This document shows positions 12,572 through 24,200 of a stretch of 64,000 nt of DNA, in pieces; position 1 is the first letter of the stretch, and each line of letters begins with the position of its first letter. The DNA lies in contig JAVTVJ010000040.1 of the NCBI GenBank assembly GCA_034509425.1, forward strand, positions 7,889,001 through 7,953,000. The letters are read 5' to 3'. This DNA is from Eopsaltria australis (taxonomy: Eukaryota; Chordata; Aves; Passeriformes; Petroicidae). The notes under the pieces are model-generated. The model was not told the DNA's origin. It saw nothing but the letters and a program-made list of their open reading frames with translations, and did no database searches. A program made the translations under genes and the position numbers.

Positions 12572-14261
12572 CAAACTTTGACACAAATTTTCCCTCACCC
12601 AGCAAAATGCCTTAGTCAGCAAGTTACGGAGCAGCCTGGAGTGTGAAGCTGCTTCAATTTGTATTAATTGAATGCTTATTAATTCAGAACATGATAGCCA
12701 CCTACCTCCTCTTCCCAGATGAGTGCCTGAATCACAAGGTTTGTGATAACAGCCATGAAGAAAAGAACGCTGAATGGTATATTAATACCCTCAAAATTTT
12801 CTTTTAAAAATGTGTGGATTTGAGACAATACCCTTCTCTTGATTTTGAACATTTTTTTTTATTTTCAAGAAAGGTAAAAAAATCCCCAAATCCCTAAACT
12901 GAATCCAGCATATCAGACTGAATTTATTTCTTTTAGATCTGTCAGAACAGCAAGTACTCAATTACCCATTGGATTTGAAATAGAAAAGAAGATCGCCCAA
13001 AACAGACTTCTGCATTTTATTTTCACTTGAGTCTTTGGGATGAAAAAAGAGCTGCTGCTTCATGGTACCCACTATTTTTCTCCCAGCTTTCAACTGAAGT
13101 TTTGAAATTATTTGATCTTATTTTCCATATTTTAGTTGGAAAGTCAGCAAGGACACCAACATCCTGCATATCCTGGTGTGTATGCAAAATAATAGGCTCA
13201 AAGCATACTAATGACTGCCAGTTCACGCTGTCTGCGGAGGATTACTAGGGATTACATGTAATTATCTGAAATTGCACACTGGTTTTTGCCAATTTTTTTA
13301 AAAAGTGGAATTGATAGGGCTTCTAGTTTCCTGCTAAGATTTTACTTTTATATTTTGCATTTAATATTTTCTCTTTTATGAAAAGTAAGAAAATACTGTA
13401 ATAAATGAAAGAGTCCCTGAAAGTCACTTAAGGATTAAATATATATAAATCCCAAAGCTGAATACAGAATCCATAGACAATACTACTAATTTATTTGATA
13501 TTTTACAGAATACACTTTTAAAATGTCACTGATGAGACCATGGAACAGATTTTGATTTTTTTTCCTGGTTTCTTGAAGTTTGTGTAGGAAGCAGCATAAC
13601 AAAACTAATTGTAAGAATTTATGGAAGAAGAAGGTGACATTTATTTTGAAAAGTTTCTAAGAGATTTCACTTCCTCATATTCTCACACTCCTGTCTTTAC
13701 AAGCTGGGGATTCCATCTAGCAGTTTATCCAGGACCATTTGTATACCCAGCTACTGAGCCCACATCACATCTCTTGTGGTATTTTTGATTAGTGATGAGA
13801 CACTAGTTTTTCTGTTAGTCATTTTAAGCTTTTTAGATGCCAGCAGTTACTTAAGTGATTTTTTTGCATTAGAACTTAGCTTATCTAAGCCTCCATAAAT
13901 ATTAGTCAAGGTTGCCAGTCATTGTGTCTTTTTCTCTGTTTGAAATCTTTATGGTTCCAGCTTGTCTTCCTTTTGGTCAAACAGAAGAAATAATGGTGTG
14001 TGTGATGTGCTGTAGCTTTGTTTTCAACCTCCTGTTGTCACAGTACAAACAGATCCTTCTGCCAACAAGTTCTCTGTGCTCTGGCTTATAGACTGCAGGC
14101 TTTCAAGCTTTGGTAGAAACAACACATTTTTCAAATTTATTGCTGTGAACAGTGGTTTTTGTTAATGATACATGCCACTATCTTAACCCATGTTTTGCTT
14201 TTTCTTCCAATATTTACATATATACATTACCATTTACAGCTCATATCTTTGTTTATCAATG
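12572..14261. other. Spacer between the direct-repeat copies, no gene seen
   Basis: AT-rich sequence with no recognisable coding content. A 73-codon plus-strand frame and a 67-codon minus-strand frame overlap at 13023-13248 and are chance-like. If the flanking copies were terminal repeats, an internal coding region would be expected here; none is visible. Confidence 0.6.
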
Positions 14262-14431
14262 TTTAAAAATCAGGGGAGATGATTATAGCCATTTCTAGGT
14301 GACATATTCTGATTTGTTTTGCAAGCAGACATGTTGGGATCCAGATATAATTCCACAAATTCAGACCAGAATTAGACAAGTTTATTTGAAACGACAACCA
14401 ACTGTCCCTTAACATTCCTGCTCAAATTCTC
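14262..14431 (+). repeat. Diverged direct repeat, copy 2
   Basis: The second copy of the repeat at 12391-12571, same orientation. Relative to copy 1 most differences are C-to-T or G-to-A, as expected from ordinary mutation toward AT. The shared block GCAAGCAGACATGTTGGGAT (14321-14340) is identical in both copies. Confidence 0.75.
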
Positions 14432-14610
14432 CTCCTCTGTTGGCCCTAAGTATATTGGTGTCTATGTGTAGAGCTCTAAGAGAGACTCTCAGTAAAAATG
14501 CTCAGTTTTAAATGTTAATGGTGGCCAGTATGGATGAGCCTATCCTGGACACCATTATCTCACATACTTTACCACAAATTAAAAATTCTGTTGTTCAAAC
14601 AGGGAAACAG

Positions 14611-14766
14611 AAAAAAACCCAAACCAAACCAAAAAACCCAAACCAAAACCAAACCAAACCAAACCAAAAAAACATAACCAAACAAAAAAACCCACCAAAA
14701 CCCCCCCAAAAACCCCCAAAAAACCCCGCAAAAAACCTAAAACAAACAAGCAAACAAAAAACCAAG
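14611..14766 (+). repeat. A/C-rich low-complexity tract (AAACC type)
   Basis: About 155 bp almost devoid of G and T, built from AAACC, AAAACCC and AAAAACCCCC units of varying length. The long frames across it (140 codons plus, 88 codons minus) exist only because the tract lacks stop codons; their Pro/Lys/Asn or Phe/Gly/Val composition reflects the repeat and they should not be annotated as genes. Confidence 0.9.
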
Positions 14767-14769
14767 AAG

Positions 14770-17150
14770 AAAATACTATACATGAGACAGGGCATAACCA
14801 GGATACTTTTAGTCTGTTGCAAACACTTTGATCACAAAAGTCCATCTCTCACTAAGGCACTAGCAAAATTGAATGGATATTCACCGGGTCTAGGTGTAGG
14901 TTCAAAGAGCAGAGGCTCTACAGCCAACAGGTGACTCTTTCTTAGCCTAAAAAGGTTGTGCTGAGATAAAAGAGAGAGATACTATTATTTAAAAATCCTT
15001 GGACCATATTTATTCTCAATGTTACAGTTGCTGTGTGAAAGGCCACTCAGCCTTATGGCAACACATGGTGAATGTGGCATTTCAGGTTACTGTATGAATA
15101 AAAGTTCATGTGAATGTGGCATTTCAGGTTACTGTATGAATAAAAGTTATATGCTGTATTCAGTTTTCTTAAGGTCCGTCAAGAAATGTACCTTGTATTT
15201 TTGCCAGAGAAGGCCTCTAACAGTTTCTTTTGGTCACTGGGTTTATTTCTCTAAGTTTTACAAAATCCACTATGTCTGAATTAAAAGGCTTCCGTAATTA
15301 CAATGTCCAATTTTTCAGTGTATATGGAAAGCTTTATTAAATTTTTTGTCACTGCTAATGAGTGATCTGAGATGATGACTAGTACATTCTAATTATATTT
15401 CCCAGTCTAGGGAATTACCATAATTAGACTTTGCAATATAATTCTTGTCAATTTACCATGAATCCAAAATTCCTGGTAGAACGTTATTATCACAGGTTCC
15501 AAAAATTCATCAAAAATTCCATCTCGGCACCCATATTACACCTTCATTAGCAAATCTAATTAGCAGGACAGAAGGAAGAAGAAAGGATGCTTTAGTTCAG
15601 TATCAGTCAACTAAGTATTTGACAGACTCAACAAAAATCTGTATTAAAGGATTCACAAAGCAAGAACGCTGAGTGAAAATCAACACAATATTCAGCAGAG
15701 GATCTGAAATCATTGAGCATATTGTACAGGCAAGTAAGAAATGTTCCTGTTGCATCTGATGTGCTAAGCAATGCTTCTGATACTGTAATGATTAAAGACC
15801 TGCTCCGGGCTCACCTGGTGAAAACAAAATTTTCAAAAGTATCAAAAATAGGTCTTGATTTCTTATCTAAAATTGTCATGATTTCTCATCTTCACTATTT
15901 GATAAAGTCATGAGGCCTGCTTGGTCTTTTCCTTTATGTAACTTTCATCTGAAGACTATGCAAATATTATTAGTCAAGGTAAAAGCTTAGAAATATAATT
16001 TCTTTTTTAAACCTTCTTTTAAAAAAAAGACTTTCAAAGAATAAAGAGGAAGTTATATAGCAAAGTCTCTTTGATTTCCTTTGGGAGCTGACTGTGCCCT
16101 TGAAAAAATTCCACTGAGAATCAGTCAACATTGGAGAACATCCCAGAGTATCATCTCACTAAAATCCGTTGGCTGCCCTATATCAGATGATGAGGCCATT
16201 AGGGTGTGATTGTGTTATGTGTAAAGAAAAGGACAGAATTAGTTTTTGAGGTCATCCAAAACTGTAAAGGCTGGTGCTGACTGAAGAGATAAAATGTCTC
16301 TATTTTATTATTTATTAGGACTGTATTGAACTAAAATTTATGTATGAATTTAGTGAGAGTGTATGTAGAATGGGTTCATCCAAAAAAGCAACATATGAGG
16401 CAGATAAAATCTAACATCTCAAAATGTCCATATAGTTCCTGCTTTGTCAGCTGGTCTAAATTCATGCCATTCCACTGAAATCTAAGGGGTTATTCCTGTT
16501 CATCCCTGCTCAGCATTTGGGCAATTAAGTATCTGAAGTCTGGGCAGTCATGTCAGATGTCAAGGAATATGCCAGTTTGAATGAAAACCTTAGTGAAATC
16601 CTCCACATGCAGTTAAAGAGTGGGCTTCCAAAAGGTTAAATCAATACACTTTATGAAAAAAAAAGAAAAAAAAAGCACTTCATAGTTCAACACTTAAGGA
16701 GTTAAAAGTGAGTCAAGAGCTCCTGAAAGGTCTAAATGCTAAGGTTGGAGAAGAGGCAGAGAGGTACTTGGGAAGTTGTTCCTGTTGCAGGACTATCAAG
16801 GGGCTGATTAGGCTTCCCACAGTCTCCACTTCCTCAGGTGGTTTGTAACCCCTATTAAATCTAAAAACTTAAAATGTCTCAAAGGTCAAAACTGTTCCGG
16901 ACAGATGCCTTCAGGATTTAAGAGTGACAGTTTATAAAGGGAATCTAGTGCTAAAGTCAGGTCTGAACAACAGTATGCTAAGCATATCAATCTGCTTGGA
17001 CTACAAGGAATTTTTGGGATTTAGTTGGATAGGAAATTTATACCTACGGGAGGTGATGACTGTCCTCTCAATAGTGTTGAGAACATTCATTGTGCTTTTT
17101 AGTGGGCACTTTTGATAGCACTGTCTCATGAACTTCTTCAAGCCAAGTAA
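14770..17150. other. Non-coding stretch, no gene seen
   Basis: Contains the 42-bp tandem duplication at 15068-15150, described separately, and a small A-rich tract near 16650. Open frames are 62-86 codons, without recognised similarity. The frame at 15019-15279 translates the tandem duplication as two copies of a 14-residue unit, which is a by-product of the 42-bp period. Confidence 0.65.
15068..15150 (+). repeat. Tandem duplication, 42-bp unit, two copies
   Basis: Unit 15068-15109 is repeated at 15110-15150 with essentially no substitution, only one base missing near the end of copy 2. The unit begins GTGAATGTGGCATTTCAGG. Near-identity in neutral-looking DNA suggests a recent slippage event that may be length-polymorphic. 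Confidence 0.95.
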
Positions 17151-17153
17151 AAT

Positions 17154-17190
17154 CCACCACCACCAAAAAAAAACCCAAAACCAAAAGCCC
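17154..17190 (+). repeat. A/C-rich low-complexity tract
   Basis: Short CACCACCACC segment passing into AAAAACCC and AAAACC units; the same class as the tract at 14611. Confidence 0.8.
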
Positions 17191-17269
17191 TGTGGGAGAG
17201 TTGCCTTCAAATGAAAAGTTAAGAATGAGAATGACTTAAAATACAGATTAGAGAGGATCAGCAGCTGCT

Positions 17270-17530
17270 GTCAGGATGCCGCAGTAGATGAACACAGAGC
17301 CGTAAACAAGAAGTGAATTGTTAACACGTCTAGGAGCAACAAGTGACAGAACTAATTCCACTCCAACATTGCTTGTGACGATTCTGCTGCACCCTGTTGC
17401 TTTACAGGAGGTAGATGTGTGAGAACCAAAGGCTAATTAGGGAAAACAGATTAGCCTTTTAAGTCGGCCACCTGGTATCCACCCAGTTCCTGCACAGCTA
17501 TGGACCCATGCTGCTCATTGTAAGAAATGT
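17270..17530. promoter_or_regulatory. Candidate regulatory patch with TAAT/ATTA inverted repeat
   Basis: The patch retains five CpGs in about 200 bp and holds a perfect 10-bp inverted repeat, AAAGGCTAAT at 17428-17437 and ATTAGCCTTT at 17450-17459, around a 12-bp spacer. Each arm ends in the TAAT core bound by many homeodomain proteins. Spacing and symmetry would suit paired binding, but this is inference. No exon or repeat family is recognisable. Confidence 0.3.
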
Positions 17531-20500
17531 GTGGAATTTTTTAAAATTTTATTTTCTTTCCTATTAATTTTCTTTCTTTCAAAAATATCTCCTCAAAACT
17601 AAGCTTCACTAGAGCTGTCAGATCAAAATCATATCAAAATCTAATTAATCAAGGCAGACTCAATATAAAATTAAAATTAAAACATTTGATTAATTATAAA
17701 AATGATTAATCTTTAGAATTTTTATAAGTTTGCTATCTTCTTGGGCATGAGTTCTAATTAGATAATTTGGTCAAGTCAATCAATACAATAATTTGAATGC
17801 TTAATGCTGAAACCAAATTAATATCTAATTTTTGAGCCAGAATTTCAAGAGAAATACTGAAGTTTCTTACTTAAAATTCTACTCTTATATGAATACTAAC
17901 TGTTTCCTACCTAAGAGAAGATATTGACTCAAAGTTCAATAATCACAACCGGTAAGAAATTGTGAAGGGATACTTTAATCTTGGAAGGGCTTTAAATGCA
18001 GATAATAGAGCACAGTTTTACTGTTCATTTTGAGAGACAAATTCTAAGCGAAATTAAATCTAAAACTGTTGTGTTTTTGTGCTTTCTCTAATATAAAAAT
18101 TAAAAAGCACTATGAATGTGCCTTCAGAAACAATAATTGGAATTTCAACCCAGCTACTTAGAATTTATTAGCGTCTGCAAAATGGAAAATAAGCTCAAAT
18201 TTATGATTAGTAGAGTGACATCAAACTGTTCTGAAATAGCATTTTATGTTGATCTTTCCCTTTTGGAGCTGTCAAATACCTTATCTCTGGGAACAGTACT
18301 ATCCAACATTGTAACAACTGCAGTTTTTCACTGAGAGTTGTTCAATGTCTGATAGAAAATATACCTAACAATGTAATGCAATACTGGCAAAAATTTAGGT
18401 TACGGATATTAATTTACTTATAAAAATGTCATTTAAAAATGAAAAATAAATATGTTTTGCTTAATAAGATATTTAAATGTTCCAACATTTATAATTTCTA
18501 ATTTTATGTCTTGTTAGACCTCAGTTTGACCAAAATGTACTTTTCTCCTACCCTGCAAAATAGTTTATTTTCTATTTTTGGAGGAAAGGTTACAAATTTC
18601 TTGTTTATCAAAAATTCTGTCTCAGATTTAATTTAACATTTGGAACTACTTGAATTATTTCATGAGGAAAAAATAAGCATTTTTGTGTTTATTATTGTTT
18701 TTGTTATGTTGTTTTGTTTATTTCAGTGTTAAAATTATGAAGAGCAGCTACTTCGTATTTGAAACCTAGAAACCAATTTTCTGGTACATTGACCCTATCC
18801 CAGAACTAATGTTTTGGAGACAAATTGCACAAGACACTTAAGACACATTTTTAGAATCTGAAAATACAAGGCAGGTTCTGTATATTTGTATATTTGAGAC
18901 TCTGTGTGTGCGTGTTCACACAGATGTGTATAATATGTATATGTATATTTTTCCTCATGATATAAAAGCCTTTAAAAGTGGTGGAACTGTTCATACTTTT
19001 ATATCCTAATTTGAAAATTTAATATTTTTTATAATCTCTAAGGTACTACTCTAAAAATCTCATAAGTTGTTTTTAGTTTACCCAAAATTCTTTGATGGTG
19101 CTGTTCCAGTTGCTTTCTTATTCTGGTGAAATATGAAAGAAGCAATAAAATTCCTTTAGTCAAGATAAAGAGAATATTAGCAATGATAAATAAGACTTCT
19201 TGTATGTAACCAACAGACATTCCTTCCTACCCCTTTCATCATAAGCCAGAGAAATAAAAGCCAGCCCCTTAATAAACTCTAAGAAAGGTTAACGAGTCTG
19301 CCTCCAGTGAATCATGAGAGGGAGTAGAGAATGGCTTTCTCTGTGAAGGATCACTCACAGAAAATGCCTTGCTTCTCTTGCTAACTTCTTTTAAAATGAG
19401 CAGGTGGAAGTTCAAACCCCTGCACTAAATACAGTAGTGGTGCTACCACATGCAGCAAGAGAAAATCTGTCAGCCAGCCATAGTATTATGCATAAAATAT
19501 TCTACCTCTAATCTAACTTCAGAATTTAATGCCATCACTCAAGCAATAATCACTTACAATTAGTAACTAAATTGAGTGGTGTTTTCTACAACTTTTGATT
19601 CATATTGCGATGTGTAGGTAATTTTATTTGGATCAGTCTTTCTAACTTGATTTAAGACTTTAATTATGGAAATATTATTTGCCCTCCATTTTCCCTTTAA
19701 AAATGTACTGCATTCCCTGGAAACTTTATTTTCTTGGTAATAGGAATTTAATCTGAGGTTAATGACACATAAATTTTACCTAAGTACTTAATTCCATGTT
19801 TAATTCACTTTTTTTTTTTTTTTAGCTTACTTAGAAAAGACTATGATAGAACTGAATTTAGCCCCTGTGCTTTTCAATGACCTTTTAACCTACTTCAAAA
19901 ATATTTATTCTTCAAAGTTTTTCTGAAAGAAAATGGCTTTAATCATAGTAATTCCAAGTTCATAGGTAAAGTGCATTGCTTCTTGAGGGACTCAATACAG
20001 ATGTCTAGCAGAATTATGTTTGTCTTTATCCTTTGGTTGTGTGAGAAGCTCACCACAGAAAAGTTATATCAGGGAAAATGGAACTCTTGAGATTTTTTTT
20101 TTGTTTGGGAATGCACAGTTCTATCTCATTTTTCTGTTCATATGAAACTGCTGATATAAAGCAGATCCAAGTCTAAGTGTTTTGTCTAGTGTGGAGAGTT
20201 AAAGCAAAGACAAGCTTCTTTTCCCAAGACAGCACCAACTCGTATTGTCAGAGACAAATGCAGCCATGCCATGCTACCTTACACCAGGGCTGGAGACACA
20301 GCTAGGATGGACAGAGGCATGTTCTGATGGGAAAATCAACACACTTTCCACATAATAAGTAAGTTGAAAAGCAAAACATGGATTCAATGCATAGACAAAG
20401 TCATGCTTAGCTTTCTGGTAGGCTGAGGGCCTATCGTATCATTGCTCTCTAAAGTTCTGTTGTATGTGTGTATCTACCTCTTGCCCCAAATTTCCTATAC

Positions 20501-20640
20501 TCTTATAAACTCTCTGGTGGATTTTTGCTGCCTAAATGTTTTCAATGTCTATAACAAAAGGGTTCCTTGATCTTCACTGTGCTCCTGTTTGTTCACATAT
20601 AAGAAAAATTAATAATAGTAATCAGAAATAGATGTAATAC
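17530..20640. other. Very AT-rich non-coding stretch, no gene seen
   Basis: The 17600-17860 part is rich in ATTAAT, TTAATTAT and AATTAG motifs. A short TG/TA-rich microsatellite-like segment lies near 18900-18950 and a run of 15 T at 19809-19823. No open frame above 65 codons, no RNA gene. Confidence 0.65.
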
Positions 20641-21200
20641 AGGGGGATTAACTGTCTGAGCCAGCAGGATGATGGGATCACAGCAAAATCATGGCTTTGA
20701 GAGAGAAATAGGAGTGAGCCCTTTCAAGCAGGGTTTTGCAAGAATTTCAAGAGGTGGAGTTGGTCCTCTAGAGTTGGTCCTTCCTGGAATGTTGCAGACT
20801 CCCATAATCCCAGCAACAGGAGTCTATGTCTGGCTCTGCTCTGAACCCCACTCTGACTGCTGCTGCTGGGTGTGGAGGGGATACACACTGCTTTACTCAA
20901 AGAGAAGGATAAACTGCCAGCTGGCCATATTCCGTCTCAACTTTTACCTGGTTGAACTGGCTATAGAATTTCTTATTAAGAGGAGTCAGGCAAGTTTTTC
21001 AAATGAGACTAGAGAGTGGGCACAGCCCTCAAATAGCCCCAGTCGGTTGAGCAGTATAGCTGCCCACTGAGGGCAGTGCCTGGGACAGTCACTGTCTGAT
21101 CTGCCTTGCTGAGAAGCCTGAAACCAGCCCTGCACAAAGAAAGGAAAAACCCAGGAATACCCAAATTCAGTCAATGTCAATGGCTGACAGGGAGTCTGGT
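20640..21200. other. Less AT-rich patch with a 133-codon open frame, probably not a gene
   Basis: A plus-strand ATG-started frame spans 20669-21070. Its translation shows no domain, signal peptide or membrane segment that I recognise, and no splice-site logic is evident around it. Locally raised GC content lowers the stop frequency, so a frame this long is not surprising in 64 kb. A short direct duplication (AGTTGGTCCT) occurs at about 20758-20782. Confidence 0.5.
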
Positions 21201-24200
21201 CTTGCTAAAATTGCTCAGGAAGTCTCTGAAATGATGGTGAATTCATCAACTCTACTCTTTCCTTGAGAAACACCAGTATCTTACGCAGAGAAGGGAAAAT
21301 ATAACTTCTACCAAAAGTCTTGGGAGGTATTGTGAAGAGATGTGTGCAAAGGTTAAATCTAACTATTTGCAATGGTGATAATATCAGAAATAAGAAGGAA
21401 ATGCTCAAAATGAAATAGGAGTCAGATCAGAAAACATTCATGGAATAACTAAAATAAGTCACTGTGTCAGGAAAAAAATAGGCAGGCTAAAAGAATTAAA
21501 ATAGTACTCTTTACTGTGCTAGCCAAAACAGGTTATTTCAAGAAATCTCTAGAAGATCAGTCATGAAAAACCTCAGCTCAGAAACCCAGAATATATTATC
21601 AAGATCTGGAGAAACATGTAGGAAAATCCAGCCGAACTGTACAAGTTCAAAAGAATTCAACGGGAGATTCTATAACAGGAAAATGCAAACACAAATAACA
21701 AAAAATTACTAAGAAAACCTTTAAAAACAAAGAACTGGAAAGCACAAAGACCAGATGTCATCCATGGTTTGGAATAAATGGTTTTGCTCTTCTACAGTCA
21801 CTGTTTCTACGTGTTTCATAAGAAGAAAAATCATTTAAAGGATGGCACACACAACAGAAGAGCACCAATACTGAAAAACAAAAGCAGTCAATTTTTTTTA
21901 TAACTACAAATAAGTCATATGTCTCCCTTCCTTTAACTTCCTCAGAAACTGGTAAGGCTGGTTTTATAATGTCAGATTTTGAACTATGATTGACATTTAA
22001 CATACGATCAAAATGTGGACAAATGAAAAGCAAAAGACATGAAAGCTCTACTTCTGATTGACTTCTGATTTCAAAGATTATTCAGTCCAATTTGAGAAAT
22101 TGTAGCTGAAACAGAATTTTCCAGCAAAATATTTGATGCTGCAGCCTCCAGGACTATTGTGACTGCTCCAGCTTGAACCTGGGTGTCTATAATTTACCAG
22201 GGAGCAACAAGAGCTACAAGATGTCTTTTCTCACCAGATTAGGCAATGTCTTTTAGGGAAATGTTGCCTTGTAAACTGTCACTTTGTCCTTAAACTGACC
22301 CCTGGAGCAAAACAGGAAACATAATCTTGATATTCCTAGATTCATCTCGGCTTATGGGCTTCTGAGGCTTTGTCAGGGTGTCTCATTGCATGTACATCCT
22401 TTTTTTTTCTGCAGAAAGCAAGTATCTCATATTTCTCAGCCGCTCCAACTTCAGTCTTAAAAAACATGAAGCAATTTAGTCTAAAGCAGGCAAGTTTGAT
22501 CTAGCGATTAGAACGTTGAACTCTTGATTAGAAAGCCAAAAATAATGTTACTAAATTGGGAAATTAAAACAGCAAAATGTGTTCCTTATTACCATTTTAG
22601 CACCAAAGATACCTGCTATTTAAGCTACTTGATATATATAAAGGCTGTTAAAAACAAAGACACAGTTCAGCCGCACATTCATCCATCTTCTAGATGCCAG
22701 CATTCAGAACAGGAACTAAAATTAGTTCAGCAACCAGTACATTTATGTCCTTTCTCAGTTTCTGCTGTTTTTTTCTGCACTCACTGTGTTCAAGATTTTT
22801 CTCTCTCATTTTAGTTTTTATATGGATCAAACTGTAGCTGCACTGAACTGCACTTCAGTACCTTATCTACCTTCATAGGCATTGCTGTAGTTTCATTTTT
22901 TAACTTGTGTATACTTTCCAATTTATATGTTTTTCTATCAACAGGGCTTTCATGATGCTATAAGACATATACCATAAAATGTATTTCCTGAATAGATATC
23001 TCATAAAATATAAAGTCTCTAAGTTTGCCTTGAACTTTTTATAGCATCATAACATAATATTAATTGAACAACAACCTGATCCTTACAAACATTTTTTTAA
23101 ATCACCTTTTCCAAAAAATTTGGAATGCATGAGAATAGTATAAAAGACCAGACACAAAATTTTAGGGTATTTGTCTATCGGCATCACTGATATGAAAAAC
23201 ATATCAGAAATTAAGAAAAGGCTGCATCAGCCAGCTCATGACATTGAAGTGGATACTAAATTATTTGGGAGAATCAGGCCTTTTCAGCTGCATCATAAAA
23301 CCGGGCTTAGGAAAAACTGACAGCACTAAAGAGGATGACAGGCAATCAGCACATGTAGTATTTTCCTTCATATATTATACCAGCTGAAGATCAGCTTTAG
23401 AGATGATAGGCAAAACCCTCTTAGATGGGCAAAAGTGTTAGGAAGCTGATGAGTGTTCTGCTAAACGATCCTGAACAGACTACTTAAAACTGTTCATTTG
23501 TTATAGACTCACAAAGCCTGGCTCTTCACACAGATTCACTAGCACATCATGTCTTGAACCAGCACACAAATTACAAAGATCCAATATATAGCAAGATTAT
23601 GTTTCTGAACGGTGCTGGCAGATTCAGGACAAAATATTGGGGTAGTAAAAAAAATGCCTTCCCTGGGACCTACATGGCTCATGCGACCTCCCTACAAAAG
23701 CAAGGTGTTAGGAACACTGGCATGAAAGCAGGAAACACCACAAGAAACTTTCACCAAGTGACCAGCTAGGTTATTAAACAACACACTCTATGAATAAGAA
23801 GCCAAAAGAATACATCTGTAGACATTGTATAAAAAATTTGCCTGCCTGAACATAGTGGTTCAGTGTGATTTTAGACAGCCTAAGATATTTTAGCTCACTG
23901 ATAGCTGAAACTCCCTAGCTGCATTAAATTCTAGGGTTTATATACCCTAATCTCCCTCACACCCTGACACACGTGCTTACCCCTGATATGAACACCTGCC
24001 AGATAAGAAAAAAATAAATTAATTCATGAAACACATTAATAAAATAAATATAAATAAATTTAAAAAAAAATCTTTCAAGTATTGATCTTTAAGAAGGGGG
24101 AAATAGTTAACCTTTAAAGAAAGCAAAGAGGATCATCTGCAGCTCTTCTCCAAAATAATTATGCCATGGTTACTTCTGTCAGAAATGACCTTAAAAAGTG

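Noticed and set aside
14512..14934. 140-codon plus-strand frame and overlapping minus-strand frames
   Set aside because: Their length is caused by the A/C-only tract, which cannot contain most stop codons; the composition is pure repeat.
19400..19430. B-box-like AGTTCAAACCCC, possible tRNA T-arm
   Set aside because: No A-box at suitable distance and no cloverleaf could be drawn.
20669..21070. 133-codon ATG-started frame
   Set aside because: No domain, no splice or poly-A logic and no similarity recognised. At the local stop frequency, about one frame of this length is expected somewhere in 64 kb.
22952..23050. 12-bp terminal inverted repeats (ATGATGCTATAA) 75 bp apart, possible MITE
   Set aside because: A 12-bp match at such spacing is expected nearly once in 64 kb of AT-rich DNA; no target-site duplication is evident.
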